Below, one piece after another: positions 43,837 through 52,770 of a stretch of 64,000 nt of DNA. The stretch's first letter is position 1. Each line of letters opens with the position of its first letter. This DNA comes from Bacillus taeanensis (lineage in GTDB: Bacteria > Bacillota > Bacilli > Bacillales > UBA6769): positions 1 through 64,000 of the forward strand of contig NZ_QOCW01000010.1 in NCBI RefSeq assembly GCF_003318295.1. Direction: 5' to 3'. The notes under the pieces were generated by a model, which saw only the letters and a program-made list of their open reading frames with translations, was not told the origin of the DNA and searched no databases. Position numbers and translations under genes: made by a program.

Positions 43837-45234
43837 TTGAAACCACTTTATTTAAATGAACTTCTTAGAGCCGTTAAGGGCAAAGTAGTGAAAGGTGAAG
43901 GAAATCCTCTCATTAAAAATGTGATCACAAAGCCTTATAAAATAGCTTCTCATACAATGCTTTTTGATTTATATAAAAAAGTAAAAATTGATTGGGAGTT
44001 ATTTGAAAAAACACAATGTGCTGTGGTTGTAACGGATAAACCAGAAGATTTCAAGCGGCTAGGTGAAAATGTTGTTCTAATAAAAGTGGATGATCTTGAT
44101 CAAGCTTATTGGGATTTTATTGATTATTATCGCGGTCTCTTTAATATTCCGATTATAGGAGTGACCGGTACGTGTGGAAAAACGACGACAAAAGAAATGA
44201 TTACACATATTCTCGAAAAGCGTTATGCTGTTCAATCCACTTATAAAAGTTTCAACGGAGGTCATCGCAACCACCGCTATCTTCTTGGAATTAATGAAAA
44301 AACAGGTGCAGCAGTGATTGAAATGGGAGTAGATGCACCGGGCGATATTACTTTTTATATTAACTACTTTAAGCCTCAAATTCGAATTTTATTAAATATT
44401 GATGTGTATCATTTGCTTGGCTGTAAAACTCCAGAACGCTATGTGAACGCGAAGGCAGAAATTCTTCACGACGTTGATCCCGTTAATGGCAAGTTGATCA
44501 TAAATGCAGATGATAAAAATATTAAAAAAATTGATACTAGTCAATTTCAACATCTTATTACGTATATAGGATTTAGCGATCAATGTCACTTTCGAGCAGA
44601 TAAGGTGAGTTATGGAAAAGGGGGTATGACCTTTACGCTTCACTATCAGAACAAACAGTATCAAGTTTTTGTGCCCGGCTATGGCGAACATAATGTTTAT
44701 AATGCGCTCGCTGCAATTGCGGCTTGTTATTATGCAGGAATCGATCTAAAAGAAGCATGTGAACGGATTACTTCGTTTAGTCAAGTAATTGAACATTTAG
44801 AATTTCGAACAGGTTTAAATGGCAGTACCGTAATTGATGATACGTGGAATGTTACGCCGCTTTCCATGTCTACCGCTCTCGAGGTTATGAAAGAAGTAGC
44901 ACAAACAAAAACAAAGATTGCCCTGTTAGGTTACATGCCTCAATTAGGAAATGGAGAGTATGCAAAACAGGAATATGAAAAAATCGGTGAAAAAGTAATC
45001 GCTACAAACGTTGACTTGCTTTTTGTAGTAGGCGATGAAGCGAAAGCGATTGGCGAAAAAGCGCTTCAATTAGGGATGAATCGAAGTAAAGTATTTTTTT
45101 GCAGAACGGGATTAGAGACTTATCAGCATGTTAAACCTTTCTTAACACAAGATGCAATTATGCTTCTTAAAATACCCCACCGTGTGATGATTGAGGACTC
45201 CTTTAAAGAATTTAAACAAAAAATTATTGTGTAA
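43837..45234 (+). CDS. MurF-like Mur ligase family protein, copy 1
   Basis: A 465-residue ATP-dependent ligase of the Mur family, closest in layout to MurF. The P-loop is TGTCGKTTTKEM at about 110-121. AKAEI carries the lysine that is carbamylated in Mur enzymes, and DDTWNVTPLSM corresponds to MurF DDSYNANPxSM. Several MurF positions differ: LLNIDVYHL instead of the NIGxAHLE-type segment, and LGYMPQLG instead of LGDMxELG. It would form an amide/peptide bond through an acyl phosphate, but probably not with the usual UDP-MurNAc-tripeptide and D-Ala-D-Ala. It starts at TTG 43837 behind GGAGGAAGAGAGGGG. A paralogue follows 17 bases later. Confidence 0.8.
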   Translation: MKPLYLNELLRAVKGKVVKGEGNPLIKNVITKPYKIASHTMLFDLYKKVKIDWELFEKTQCAVVVTDKPEDFKRLGENVVLIKVDDLDQAYWDFIDYYRGLFNIPIIGVTGTCGKTTTKEMITHILEKRYAVQSTYKSFNGGHRNHRYLLGINEKTGAAVIEMGVDAPGDITFYINYFKPQIRILLNIDVYHLLGCKTPERYVNAKAEILHDVDPVNGKLIINADDKNIKKIDTSQFQHLITYIGFSDQCHFRADKVSYGKGGMTFTLHYQNKQYQVFVPGYGEHNVYNALAAIAACYYAGIDLKEACERITSFSQVIEHLEFRTGLNGSTVIDDTWNVTPLSMSTALEVMKEVAQTKTKIALLGYMPQLGNGEYAKQEYEKIGEKVIATNVDLLFVVGDEAKAIGEKALQLGMNRSKVFFCRTGLETYQHVKPFLTQDAIMLLKIPHRVMIEDSFKEFKQKIIV

Positions 45235-45251
45235 TCAATGGAGGATTTCCC

Positions 45252-46655
45252 ATGAAAACATTATTTCTCCAAGAAATTTTAAAACAAACAGGTGGAACAA
45301 TTATTCAAGGTTCCGGTAATCCACTCATTCAATCTGTTACGTATCGTCCTAAAAAAATTAGCGATCATACTTTATTATTTCATCGCTACAAAGATATGAG
45401 CTTGAAAAAAAAGTTGTTTCAAAAATATAAGTCGGTTGTTGTTATGACTGATGTGCCGGAAATGTTTCAAAATCTTAGCAGCAGTGTGATGATTGTAAAA
45501 GTGAATGAAGTCGAAGAAGTGTATTGGAAGTTTGTAAATTATTATCGGGGAATTTTTTCGATTCCGGTAATTGGTATAACGGGTACATGTGGAAAAACAA
45601 CAACAAAAGAAATGGTAAAGCATATATTAAGGAAATATCATAAAGTCCATTCAACATTTTTAAGCAATAATCAGCGTTCCCTTAATTTAAAGTATTTACT
45701 TGGTATGGACGATGAAACAGAAGCAGCAGTATTTGAAATGCCTGTCGCCTCTCCAGGCTATTTAACAAATACCATTCATTATTTTCAACCGAATATTCGC
45801 ATTTTATTAAATATTGATGTATATCATCTAAGAGATTCTAAAACTCCTGAAGCCTATATGAAAGCAAAAGCAGAGATTATTAACGGTTTAAACCGTGAAA
45901 CAGGCATTATTATTATTAACAATGACGATGAAAACATCCGAAAAGTTCTTGATGTAACTGAGTTTAAACAGGTGATTCGTTTTGGAATTGATAAGAAGTG
46001 CGATTTTCAAGCAAAAAAGATTCAATATGAAAAAGATGGCATGACCTTTACGCTTTTTTATAAAAACCAAAGTTATCCTGTATATGTACCGGGATATGGA
46101 AAGGGAAACGTCTACAATTCGCTTGCTGCAATTGCGGCAGCTTCAAGTACTGGAATGGAGATAAGAGAATGCTGTGAACGCCTTGCTTCGTTTCGTCAAA
46201 TGAAAGAGCATTTACAATTTCATAATGGTCGAGGAGGATGCACGGTTATTGATGATACGTGGAACGCGGCCCCCCTTTCAATGGCAGCGTCCCTTGATGT
46301 ATTAAAAGAAACCGCTGAAACAAAAAAGAAAGTTGCCATACTAGGGTATATGCCGCAGCTTGGAGATAGCAGCTATGCAAAAGAACAGTATGTAAAAATG
46401 GGAGAAAAAGCAGCTGCATCAAAATTAGATTTATTATTTGTCGTAGGGGAGCAGGCAAAAGAGATCGGAAACAAAGCAATTGCACTTGGTATGAATCCAA
46501 AAAATGTTCATTTTGTCAGCACAGGAACAGAAATCTATCAAATTCTTCGACCGCTGTTAACTCGTGATACAGCAATTCTTTTTAAAATTCCTCATCGTGT
46601 AATGATTCAAGATTCCTTCAAGGAACTAAAGAAAAAGCTCTTAAATACAACTTGA
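45252..46655 (+). CDS. MurF-like Mur ligase family protein, copy 2
   Basis: A 467-residue paralogue of the preceding ligase, similar along its whole length: P-loop TGTCGKTTTKEM, LLNIDVYHL, AKAEI, DDTWNAAPLSM, LGYMPQLG and a shared ending IPHRVMIQDSFKEL. Differences cluster in the loop after the P-loop domain (SNNQRSLNLKYLLG against FNGGHRNHRYLLG), where Mur ligases contact the acceptor, which suggests different acceptor substrates. GGAGG precedes ATG 45252. It is part of the same transcript as copy 1 and the NlpC/P60 gene. Confidence 0.8.
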   Translation: MKTLFLQEILKQTGGTIIQGSGNPLIQSVTYRPKKISDHTLLFHRYKDMSLKKKLFQKYKSVVVMTDVPEMFQNLSSSVMIVKVNEVEEVYWKFVNYYRGIFSIPVIGITGTCGKTTTKEMVKHILRKYHKVHSTFLSNNQRSLNLKYLLGMDDETEAAVFEMPVASPGYLTNTIHYFQPNIRILLNIDVYHLRDSKTPEAYMKAKAEIINGLNRETGIIIINNDDENIRKVLDVTEFKQVIRFGIDKKCDFQAKKIQYEKDGMTFTLFYKNQSYPVYVPGYGKGNVYNSLAAIAAASSTGMEIRECCERLASFRQMKEHLQFHNGRGGCTVIDDTWNAAPLSMAASLDVLKETAETKKKVAILGYMPQLGDSSYAKEQYVKMGEKAAASKLDLLFVVGEQAKEIGNKAIALGMNPKNVHFVSTGTEIYQILRPLLTRDTAILFKIPHRVMIQDSFKELKKKLLNTT

Positions 46656-46685
46656 TTTTCTATTGTGATGTTAAGAGGTGATTTT

Positions 46686-47405
46686 ATGTCTGCGTCGTTT
46701 ATTGTGATGACCACAGACGAAGCAATTGCTAGATATAACGCAAACTATAATGGCTACCTGAAACATGAAGTAGTAAAAGTGAATCAATATAGAGAAGCGT
46801 ATAAACACATAAAAGGAAGTCTTGCTGATCAAATTGTAGAACGGGCGATTTGGTATATGGAACATGGTTATACCGTCTATGGGATGGGGCATAACTCTTA
46901 TCATTCTGACGGTGTTCTTGATTGTTCCAATTTTACGAAGCTTGTTTATGGAGATTTCGGAATTAAATTAAGTGGGGTAGCAAAAAAGTATGATACGTTC
47001 GGTACAAGAGTAAAAGGTGTATATCCACATAAAGTCAATAGATATTGGCAGATAGAAGGAACAGAACATTTATTACCAGGAGATCTGCTAACTTGGTGGT
47101 ATGATCGCTCTGATGGTTACAGAATAATCGGCCATGTTGGTATATATATGGGGAAAGTAAATGGTAAACCTACTGTCATTTGTACAGCTGGTCAAGACAC
47201 ACCAACTGCAATTGGCATAATAACAAGTTTTAAAAACTGGTGGGGAAAGCATTTTTATACAGCACAAAGAGTGTTGCCAGACTGTTCATGGACACCAGGA
47301 TTGATTCATGTCAATTACGAAGACAAAGGACCTGTTATTCCTAAGCGGTATATACTACCTCCTCAAAAACCACTAATTATGCCAAAAAAAGACAAACAAT
47401 CATAA
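46686..47405 (+). CDS. NlpC/P60-family peptidase-like protein
   Basis: A 239-residue protein with a papain-like NlpC/P60 core: catalytic cysteine in LDCSNFTKLVY near residue 84, histidine in GHVGIYMGKV near residue 157, and a polar third residue probably soon after. The family cleaves gamma-D-Glu-diamino acid bonds of wall peptides or related amides. There is no signal peptide, so it would act in the cytoplasm, here presumably of the mother cell. The C-terminus is proline/lysine rich. ATG 46686 lies after AGAGGTG, about 30 bases beyond the second ligase, so the genes are cotranscribed. Confidence 0.7.
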   Translation: MSASFIVMTTDEAIARYNANYNGYLKHEVVKVNQYREAYKHIKGSLADQIVERAIWYMEHGYTVYGMGHNSYHSDGVLDCSNFTKLVYGDFGIKLSGVAKKYDTFGTRVKGVYPHKVNRYWQIEGTEHLLPGDLLTWWYDRSDGYRIIGHVGIYMGKVNGKPTVICTAGQDTPTAIGIITSFKNWWGKHFYTAQRVLPDCSWTPGLIHVNYEDKGPVIPKRYILPPQKPLIMPKKDKQS

Positions 47406-47474
47406 AAAGTTTATCCGTGTTATGAATATATCATCTTAAATTGAAAAATTTACGCCTTACTTGTATTGACCTGC

Positions 47475-47502
47475 ACCCACATAATGTCAATTTCATAAGA
47501 TG
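47475..47502 (+). promoter_or_regulatory. Sigma-K-like promoter candidate before the YheC/YheD genes
   Basis: AC, 17 bases, CATAAGATG: one mismatch in the last base of CATANNNTA. It lies in the 150-base gap between the NlpC/P60 gene and the first YheC/YheD-type gene. Confidence 0.35.
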
Positions 47503-47558
47503 GATTAATGCAAATCGTGCTCTGCTAATTGACCTGATTGGAAAAAGAGGTGAAGGTG

Positions 47559-48632
47559 ATGCAAACTGAAACCGCTGAACTTGGTTTTATATATGATGCA
47601 AAAAAACAGCGACATATTATAAATGATGAAATGATGAAACATTTTCACTATTTATCTATTCACTATGAGGTGAAGATTGTTTTATTTACAATTGAAAATT
47701 TAGCTTTAGAAGAGCAAATGATTCATGGCACGATGATAGATAAAGATGGGGTACGACAAGAATATACTGAATTACCATCACACGTTTATAACTTTGCTCT
47801 CCATTCAACGTTAAGTAAAATTGAGAAAATGAGAAATTTAAGAAAAATGGAAAATGTAATAGTTATTAATCCGATTAATCGATTTATTCAAAGTATTGTT
47901 TTTGAGATGTTATCCTCCTTACCTGGCTCTCATCAATTTCTTTTGCCTTCTGCGCAATTAACAGATGATATTTTAATTGACTATCTTAATCATTCTGAAA
48001 CATTATTTCTACTTCCAGATAAAATGTTTCAGCAGCCAAAAGCTGTAGAAATAAAAAAAACTAACCATTATACTTACAAAATTTCAGTGGGTCAAAACAC
48101 CCAAATATGTCATCAAGACGATCTGCTCTCTTATGTTAAAAAGATGATAAATGCAAAAAAACATATTCTTATGAAGGGAATTGAATTGTTTAATACGCAT
48201 GAAGGTCCTTTAGAAGCACGGGTTAATTTGCAAAAAAATAGAGAAGGTGAATGGTCAGTTTCTGCCATTAGTGCTAAATGTGGAATATTTTCAAGAGATT
48301 TATTTTTTGAATCAAACCTCCCTTCAAGTGTTAACAAATTTTTCCTGCATAAAAAGAAAGATAGTGAATCCATACTTGTGAACACCTCTCTACAAATTAT
48401 CCGTTTTTTAGATTTTTATATCCCCTTTTTAGGGAGCTGTACACTTGATTATATATTTGATGAAGAATGCCGTCCTTATCTTGTTTATGTTGGTGGTTTT
48501 GAACAAAGTCATTCTCTATACCTTCAACTTGATACAAGATCACAATATAAGCTGATCGAGCAAGCGTTTTATTATTTGTTGTTTCTTAAAAGGGGGGGCG
48601 TCCATGAAATGGATCAAAGTTCAGAGAAATAA
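47559..48632 (+). CDS. YheC/YheD-type protein 1, degenerate ATP-grasp
   Basis: A 357-residue protein that keeps the general YheC/YheD order in its second half (EARVNLQKNREGEWSVSAISAKCG, then GSCTLDYIFDEECRPYLVYVGG) but lacks the glycine-rich ATP-binding loop, being LLPDKMFQQPKAVEIKK at that place. It is probably non-catalytic or uses another ligand. ATG 47559 is six bases after AGAGGTG. Its 3' end overlaps the next gene by 29 bases, so the two are translationally coupled. Assignment rests on similarity of layout and on the three related genes downstream. Confidence 0.6.
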   Translation: MQTETAELGFIYDAKKQRHIINDEMMKHFHYLSIHYEVKIVLFTIENLALEEQMIHGTMIDKDGVRQEYTELPSHVYNFALHSTLSKIEKMRNLRKMENVIVINPINRFIQSIVFEMLSSLPGSHQFLLPSAQLTDDILIDYLNHSETLFLLPDKMFQQPKAVEIKKTNHYTYKISVGQNTQICHQDDLLSYVKKMINAKKHILMKGIELFNTHEGPLEARVNLQKNREGEWSVSAISAKCGIFSRDLFFESNLPSSVNKFFLHKKKDSESILVNTSLQIIRFLDFYIPFLGSCTLDYIFDEECRPYLVYVGGFEQSHSLYLQLDTRSQYKLIEQAFYYLLFLKRGGVHEMDQSSEK

Positions 48633-49965
48633 TGAAAATAAAGAGGGAGATTCCAATAGTAGTCTTTATATTTCAAAAGATTTAGAAAAGCAATTAAAAA
48701 CAAAAAAGAAATTAGTATTTGGGCAAAGAGAAATACCCATTACAGTGAGAGGAACTTCTTCACTCAGTGAAAACTCAGGAAATGATTTTCAAAGTCCACT
48801 TTCCATTCAATTATCATCACAACTATTTGATGAGCTATTAATAAAAGAATCATCAGTATATCAAATGTATGATACAGAGAGTGCGATCCATATTGGACCC
48901 GTCATCGGCTTCTTGCTGGGTGAACAGCATTATTATTATCATCATCGCAGATTACAGGAAATTACGGATGCAATGGGAGCATATGAAAGAGTAGGAGGTC
49001 TTTTTATTGCCTTTAGTCACTGCTCAATAAGCTGGAAAGAAAATTGTCTTTATGGACTTTACTATAATTATCAGGCCCAAAAGTGGCAATATGATAAACT
49101 ACCGCTTCCTTCCGTTGTGTATCGGAGAGGATTTAATGAAAGAAATAATTTCATCAATGAAGCTTGTAATGATGTTAACTGGAAAGTTTTTAATGAGGTG
49201 AAAGTTGATAAATGGCAGCTTTATCATCATTTAAAGAAGCATCATGCTCTCAAGCCGTATTTACCTGAAACCGCTTTATTAACAGTTGATAATATTTTGA
49301 TGTTTTTGGAAAAATATTCAAAGGTTATTTTGAAGCCAAACAAATTGTCAAGAGGTAGGGGAATTACCGTACTTAAAGTAGTGGAGGGTGATGAGATTGA
49401 AGTACATGATCACCGAAAGTTTACTGCGTTTAACTTATCTCGCTTAAGATTGGTTGAATATTTAAAAGAAGGTAATTTTTTTGAGCGCGACTATATTATT
49501 CAACCTTTTTTAGAGTTGGCTCGAATTAACGGCAGTCCATGGGATATACGGGTTGTGATGCAAAAAAGTCCGCTGAAAAAATGGGTTTGCAATGGTATTG
49601 AATGTCGACTTGCCGGGACTGGTAAACTCTTAACAAATATATGCAGAGGGGGCACAGCGCTTCATTTAGATGAAGCTTTAAAACAAGCATTTTCTGCTGA
49701 GGTTGATGCTGCTAAAATTGGTGAAGAAATTAAAGAAATTGCGATGGAGTTTTGTGGAATTATGGATAAAACAGGGATGCACTTTGCGGAATTTGGATTG
49801 GATATTGCACTTGATCAAAAGCTGCGATACTGGTTTATAGAAGCGAATGTTCGTCCTACTTTTAAAGGATTTAAAAAATTGGATAAACAAATCTATCACA
49901 AAATATGTTATGAACCAATTCTCTATTCAGCTTCTATTGCTGGTTTTGGTTGGGAGGTTTACTGA
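48604..49965 (+). CDS. YheC/YheD-family ATP-grasp protein 2
   Basis: A 453-residue member of the YheC/YheD endospore coat-associated ATP-grasp family. The ATP-binding loop KPNKLSRGRGI is at about 244-254. IIQPFLELARINGSPWDIRVVMQ, NICRGGTA and FGLDIALDQKLRYWFIEANVRP supply the other ATP-grasp strands and Mg ligands, so it looks catalytically competent. ATP-grasp ligases join a carboxylate to an amine via acyl phosphate. It starts at ATG 48604 after a G7 run. Its stop overlaps the next start (TGATG). Confidence 0.85.
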   Translation: MKWIKVQRNNENKEGDSNSSLYISKDLEKQLKTKKKLVFGQREIPITVRGTSSLSENSGNDFQSPLSIQLSSQLFDELLIKESSVYQMYDTESAIHIGPVIGFLLGEQHYYYHHRRLQEITDAMGAYERVGGLFIAFSHCSISWKENCLYGLYYNYQAQKWQYDKLPLPSVVYRRGFNERNNFINEACNDVNWKVFNEVKVDKWQLYHHLKKHHALKPYLPETALLTVDNILMFLEKYSKVILKPNKLSRGRGITVLKVVEGDEIEVHDHRKFTAFNLSRLRLVEYLKEGNFFERDYIIQPFLELARINGSPWDIRVVMQKSPLKKWVCNGIECRLAGTGKLLTNICRGGTALHLDEALKQAFSAEVDAAKIGEEIKEIAMEFCGIMDKTGMHFAEFGLDIALDQKLRYWFIEANVRPTFKGFKKLDKQIYHKICYEPILYSASIAGFGWEVY

Positions 49966-51302
49966 TGAACCCTAACTATAAAATTATTCCAGATCTACAT
50001 TATCAAAACTGTTTAACAATCCCCGCAAATACAGCCAAACAAAATAAATTATTAACTGAAAAAAAATGGTTTATTCGCTTTGGCATTCAAGCAGTCGAAA
50101 TTAAGCTGAAAATATCTTCTCAACTTAATGAAAATGAAATAAAACTATCGATTCGGCTCATTGATTTATTAAGAATTCCTCTGAGCGGCCGTTATGAAAT
50201 AAGGCTGGAAGATAATGAAATACGCCTCGGTCCGTATTTTGGCATTTTAGCAGCAGCAAAGAAAGAAACGTTGAATCGAATTGTCCATTATTTATCAAAT
50301 CATTTATACAATTATGATTGTATTGGAGGCGCTGTAGGTGCTTTTTCGCTAGAAGGTATCAATACGAGTGAACAGACGATGGAAGGCTATGTTTATAATC
50401 CTGAAACAGGCGAATGGGAACAAGGTATTTACTCCTATCCAACGGCCCTTTTTAAAATTATTTATCTTAATAAACAATGGAGAAATCATTTTCAAACTGT
50501 GTTAGGAAAACGTATTTTTAATAGTTATGTATTTAATAAATGGGAAATGTATAAGTGGTTTAAAGAAGTCCCTCAATTAAGCAGTCATCTTCCTGAGACA
50601 ATGCTTTATAAATCCCCTGAAGATCTTGAAAGCTTTTTAGAAAAACATTCTACAATGTATGTAAAGCCGGTGAATGGAAGTATGGGTATAGGGGTTTTTA
50701 AAGTATCAAAAACAACAGCAAAATTTAAAGTTGAATTTGATGAAGAAGGAACTTCACAAGTGCTTCTTCTTTCCAATATCTTTGATCTTGCTGATTTTTT
50801 TAAAAGTCAATTTAAAGATAAAAAATATATTCTTCAAGAAGCTATTAAGATGATTTCAGATAAGGGTCAAAACATTGATTTTCGAATTGCAATGGTGAAA
50901 AATGAAGCTGGTGTTTGGAAAGAAATGATTATGGTTGCTAAATATGGAAAAAGCGGCAGTGTTGTTACAAATATTAAAGCGGGAGGTTCTGCGGAACTAG
51001 CAGAGGTTACATTAAAAAAAATGTTTGGTTTATCAGACGAAGAAGTATTTCGATGGAGAAAAGACATTTCTCAGCTTGCCCTTAAAGCGGTAGAACATCT
51101 TGAGCGAGTTGGTATTCATTGTGGGAATTTAGGAATTGATCTTGCGATAGATGCTGAGACAAATATTTGGATTATTGAAATCAACAACCTTAATCCTGAT
51201 CCGCTTATTGCTCTTGATGTAAATAATCGGCAAATCTTTTATCAAATTAAGCTTATGAATATGTTATATGCGAAAAAGCTTGCCGGATTTGGAGAGGATT
51301 GA
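49965..51302 (+). CDS. YheC/YheD-family ATP-grasp protein 3
   Basis: A 445-residue ATP-grasp protein: loop KPVNGSMGIGVFKV at about 234-247, then QEAIKMISDKGQNIDFRIAMVKN, NIKAGGSAE, and GNLGIDLAIDAETNIWIIEINNLNPDP with the metal-binding acidic and asparagine residues. It appears active. The N-terminal 200 residues form the YheC/YheD-specific region including RLGPYFGILAAAKK. ATG 49965 overlaps the previous stop by one base, with GGGAGG just before, showing tight coupling. Confidence 0.85.
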   Translation: MNPNYKIIPDLHYQNCLTIPANTAKQNKLLTEKKWFIRFGIQAVEIKLKISSQLNENEIKLSIRLIDLLRIPLSGRYEIRLEDNEIRLGPYFGILAAAKKETLNRIVHYLSNHLYNYDCIGGAVGAFSLEGINTSEQTMEGYVYNPETGEWEQGIYSYPTALFKIIYLNKQWRNHFQTVLGKRIFNSYVFNKWEMYKWFKEVPQLSSHLPETMLYKSPEDLESFLEKHSTMYVKPVNGSMGIGVFKVSKTTAKFKVEFDEEGTSQVLLLSNIFDLADFFKSQFKDKKYILQEAIKMISDKGQNIDFRIAMVKNEAGVWKEMIMVAKYGKSGSVVTNIKAGGSAELAEVTLKKMFGLSDEEVFRWRKDISQLALKAVEHLERVGIHCGNLGIDLAIDAETNIWIIEINNLNPDPLIALDVNNRQIFYQIKLMNMLYAKKLAGFGED

Positions 51303-51303
51303 A

Positions 51304-52401
51304 ATGGTCGTCACTCTTAAACGTATAAATGAGAAAGAAGTAAATGTGATTTTTCTCCCTCAGTCAATGGTATCAAATTTTCATGGGCTGCCAAAGCGTC
51401 TTACTTTAAGGTTAGGAGGCTGGAAAAGGGAAGTGAAGGTAGAACTAAATAGTGAACTTCCTGATAAAACAGTTGGATTACCACATGCTTTACAGTTTCC
51501 ATTTGAGCTTCCTCTTCATTTTCCATATGAAGCAAACATTAAGAGCAGGGAATTCCATTTAGGACCAATTCTTGCTTTTCTTGCATTTAAGAAAAAAAGT
51601 GAGATCACTGAGCAAATATTAAACAATTATAAAGCATATTTCACTCTATCTCCCCTTTTAGCTGGTCTTCTTACTATTTGTGCGGCAGATGGAATAAATG
51701 TAGACGAAAAAACGATGGAAGGTTACTATCTGGACTATTCTACAAATGGAAACAAACCAATATGGAAAGCTGGGACGTTTCCATTACCAGATGCCTTTTA
51801 TAACACGACAGATCTTGAAATGTCAATTTACAATAAACTTCTTGCAGTATATGATGAAACGTTTTTTAATACGCATCCCTTTAATCGAGAAGAATGGTGC
51901 TCTTGGTTAAACTCACATTCTTCTCTTCAGCATTATATCCCGCCTGCTGAACAATTTAGTACTATTAAGCATAATGACATGCTTCATTTAAAAGTAATCA
52001 TGCAAAAAGATCATTCTAAGTATTGGAATCTTTCTGGGTCAATAGCCTGTTTTACTGAAAAGAGAGAAGGTTCACATATTGATCAATTAGAAAAGGCTCT
52101 TTCCGGATATGATGGGTTAAAAGAAGTGTTTAAAATGAACGAGTGCGAAATTTTTGTGAAAGAACGTGAACTCTTTGATTTATGCACGTTAGCCTGTAAA
52201 ACACTCGAACAGTACGGTGGACATTATGCAGATTTGCTTTTTGAGATTAGTTTAGATAAAGAGAGGAAGCCTTGGATAACAGAGATCTTTCCATTGTATG
52301 ACCATACATTACCGCTTTCTCTTTTAAATAATAAGGAAATGTATTTAAAGGTTGTCACAACGCCATTTCAATATGCGAAATCATTAGTAGGATTTAAATA
52401 A
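51304..52401 (+). CDS. YheC/YheD-type protein 4, shortened ATP-grasp
   Basis: A 365-residue relative with the family N-terminal region (REFHLGPILAFLAFKKKSE, DGINVDEKTMEGYY) and a C-terminal part (GGHYADLLFEISLDKERKPWITEIF). The sequence jumps from the segment before the ATP loop straight to HLKVIMQKDHSKYWN, so the lysine/glycine-rich ATP-binding subdomain of about 70 residues is missing. It is likely inactive as a ligase. ATG 51304 follows GGAGAGGATTGA, one base after the stop of protein 3. It is the last gene of the array before a terminator. Confidence 0.65.
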   Translation: MVVTLKRINEKEVNVIFLPQSMVSNFHGLPKRLTLRLGGWKREVKVELNSELPDKTVGLPHALQFPFELPLHFPYEANIKSREFHLGPILAFLAFKKKSEITEQILNNYKAYFTLSPLLAGLLTICAADGINVDEKTMEGYYLDYSTNGNKPIWKAGTFPLPDAFYNTTDLEMSIYNKLLAVYDETFFNTHPFNREEWCSWLNSHSSLQHYIPPAEQFSTIKHNDMLHLKVIMQKDHSKYWNLSGSIACFTEKREGSHIDQLEKALSGYDGLKEVFKMNECEIFVKERELFDLCTLACKTLEQYGGHYADLLFEISLDKERKPWITEIFPLYDHTLPLSLLNNKEMYLKVVTTPFQYAKSLVGFK

Positions 52402-52533
52402 AAAATTTAATGAAATTCCAAAAATTTTTAAAATAAGCTCATAATTTTAATTTAACGAGATAAGATAATGATGTGAGAGATCAGAAAGATCTTCGGCATC
52501 TCTTTCCCCGATTTTATTCTGTATTTCTCCACT

Positions 52534-52569
52534 AAAAAGGCTTGCTGATTCATTCAGTAAGCCTTTTTT
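52534..52569 (+). terminator. Terminator of the YheCD array
   Basis: AAAAAGGCTTGCTGA pairs with TCAGTAAGCCTTTTT (one mismatch) around a 5-base loop with T6. Confidence 0.85.
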
Positions 52570-52645
52570 GCTTGTGAGCTGTTTCAACATTAACTAAAAA
52601 GAGCATTGAACTTTCGCTAATTTATGTTTCAATGTGTAGAATGTA

Positions 52646-52674
52646 TTTAAACGGTAAATTAAAAGGTGTATAAT
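52646..52674 (+). promoter_or_regulatory. Sigma-A promoter candidate for the squalene synthase-like gene
   Basis: TTTAAA, 17 bases, TATAAT, roughly 95 bases before ATG 52771. Confidence 0.4.
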
Positions 52675-52770
52675 GAAAACAATGATGAGCAGTATCACAT
52701 CAATAGGATGCATGTTAGAAAATAGAATGATAACGAAATAAAGTAGATAACAAAAAGGGTGAAATACGAG

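Larger units (their letters stand above)
52402..52770. other. Intergenic region between the YheCD array and the squalene synthase-like gene
   Basis: A 369-base gap. It contains an AT-rich stretch with a weak GAGAGAT/ATCTCTT fold near 52473-52507, the array terminator (52534-52569), and a sigma-A promoter candidate (52646-52674). No gene is seen. Confidence 0.5.
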
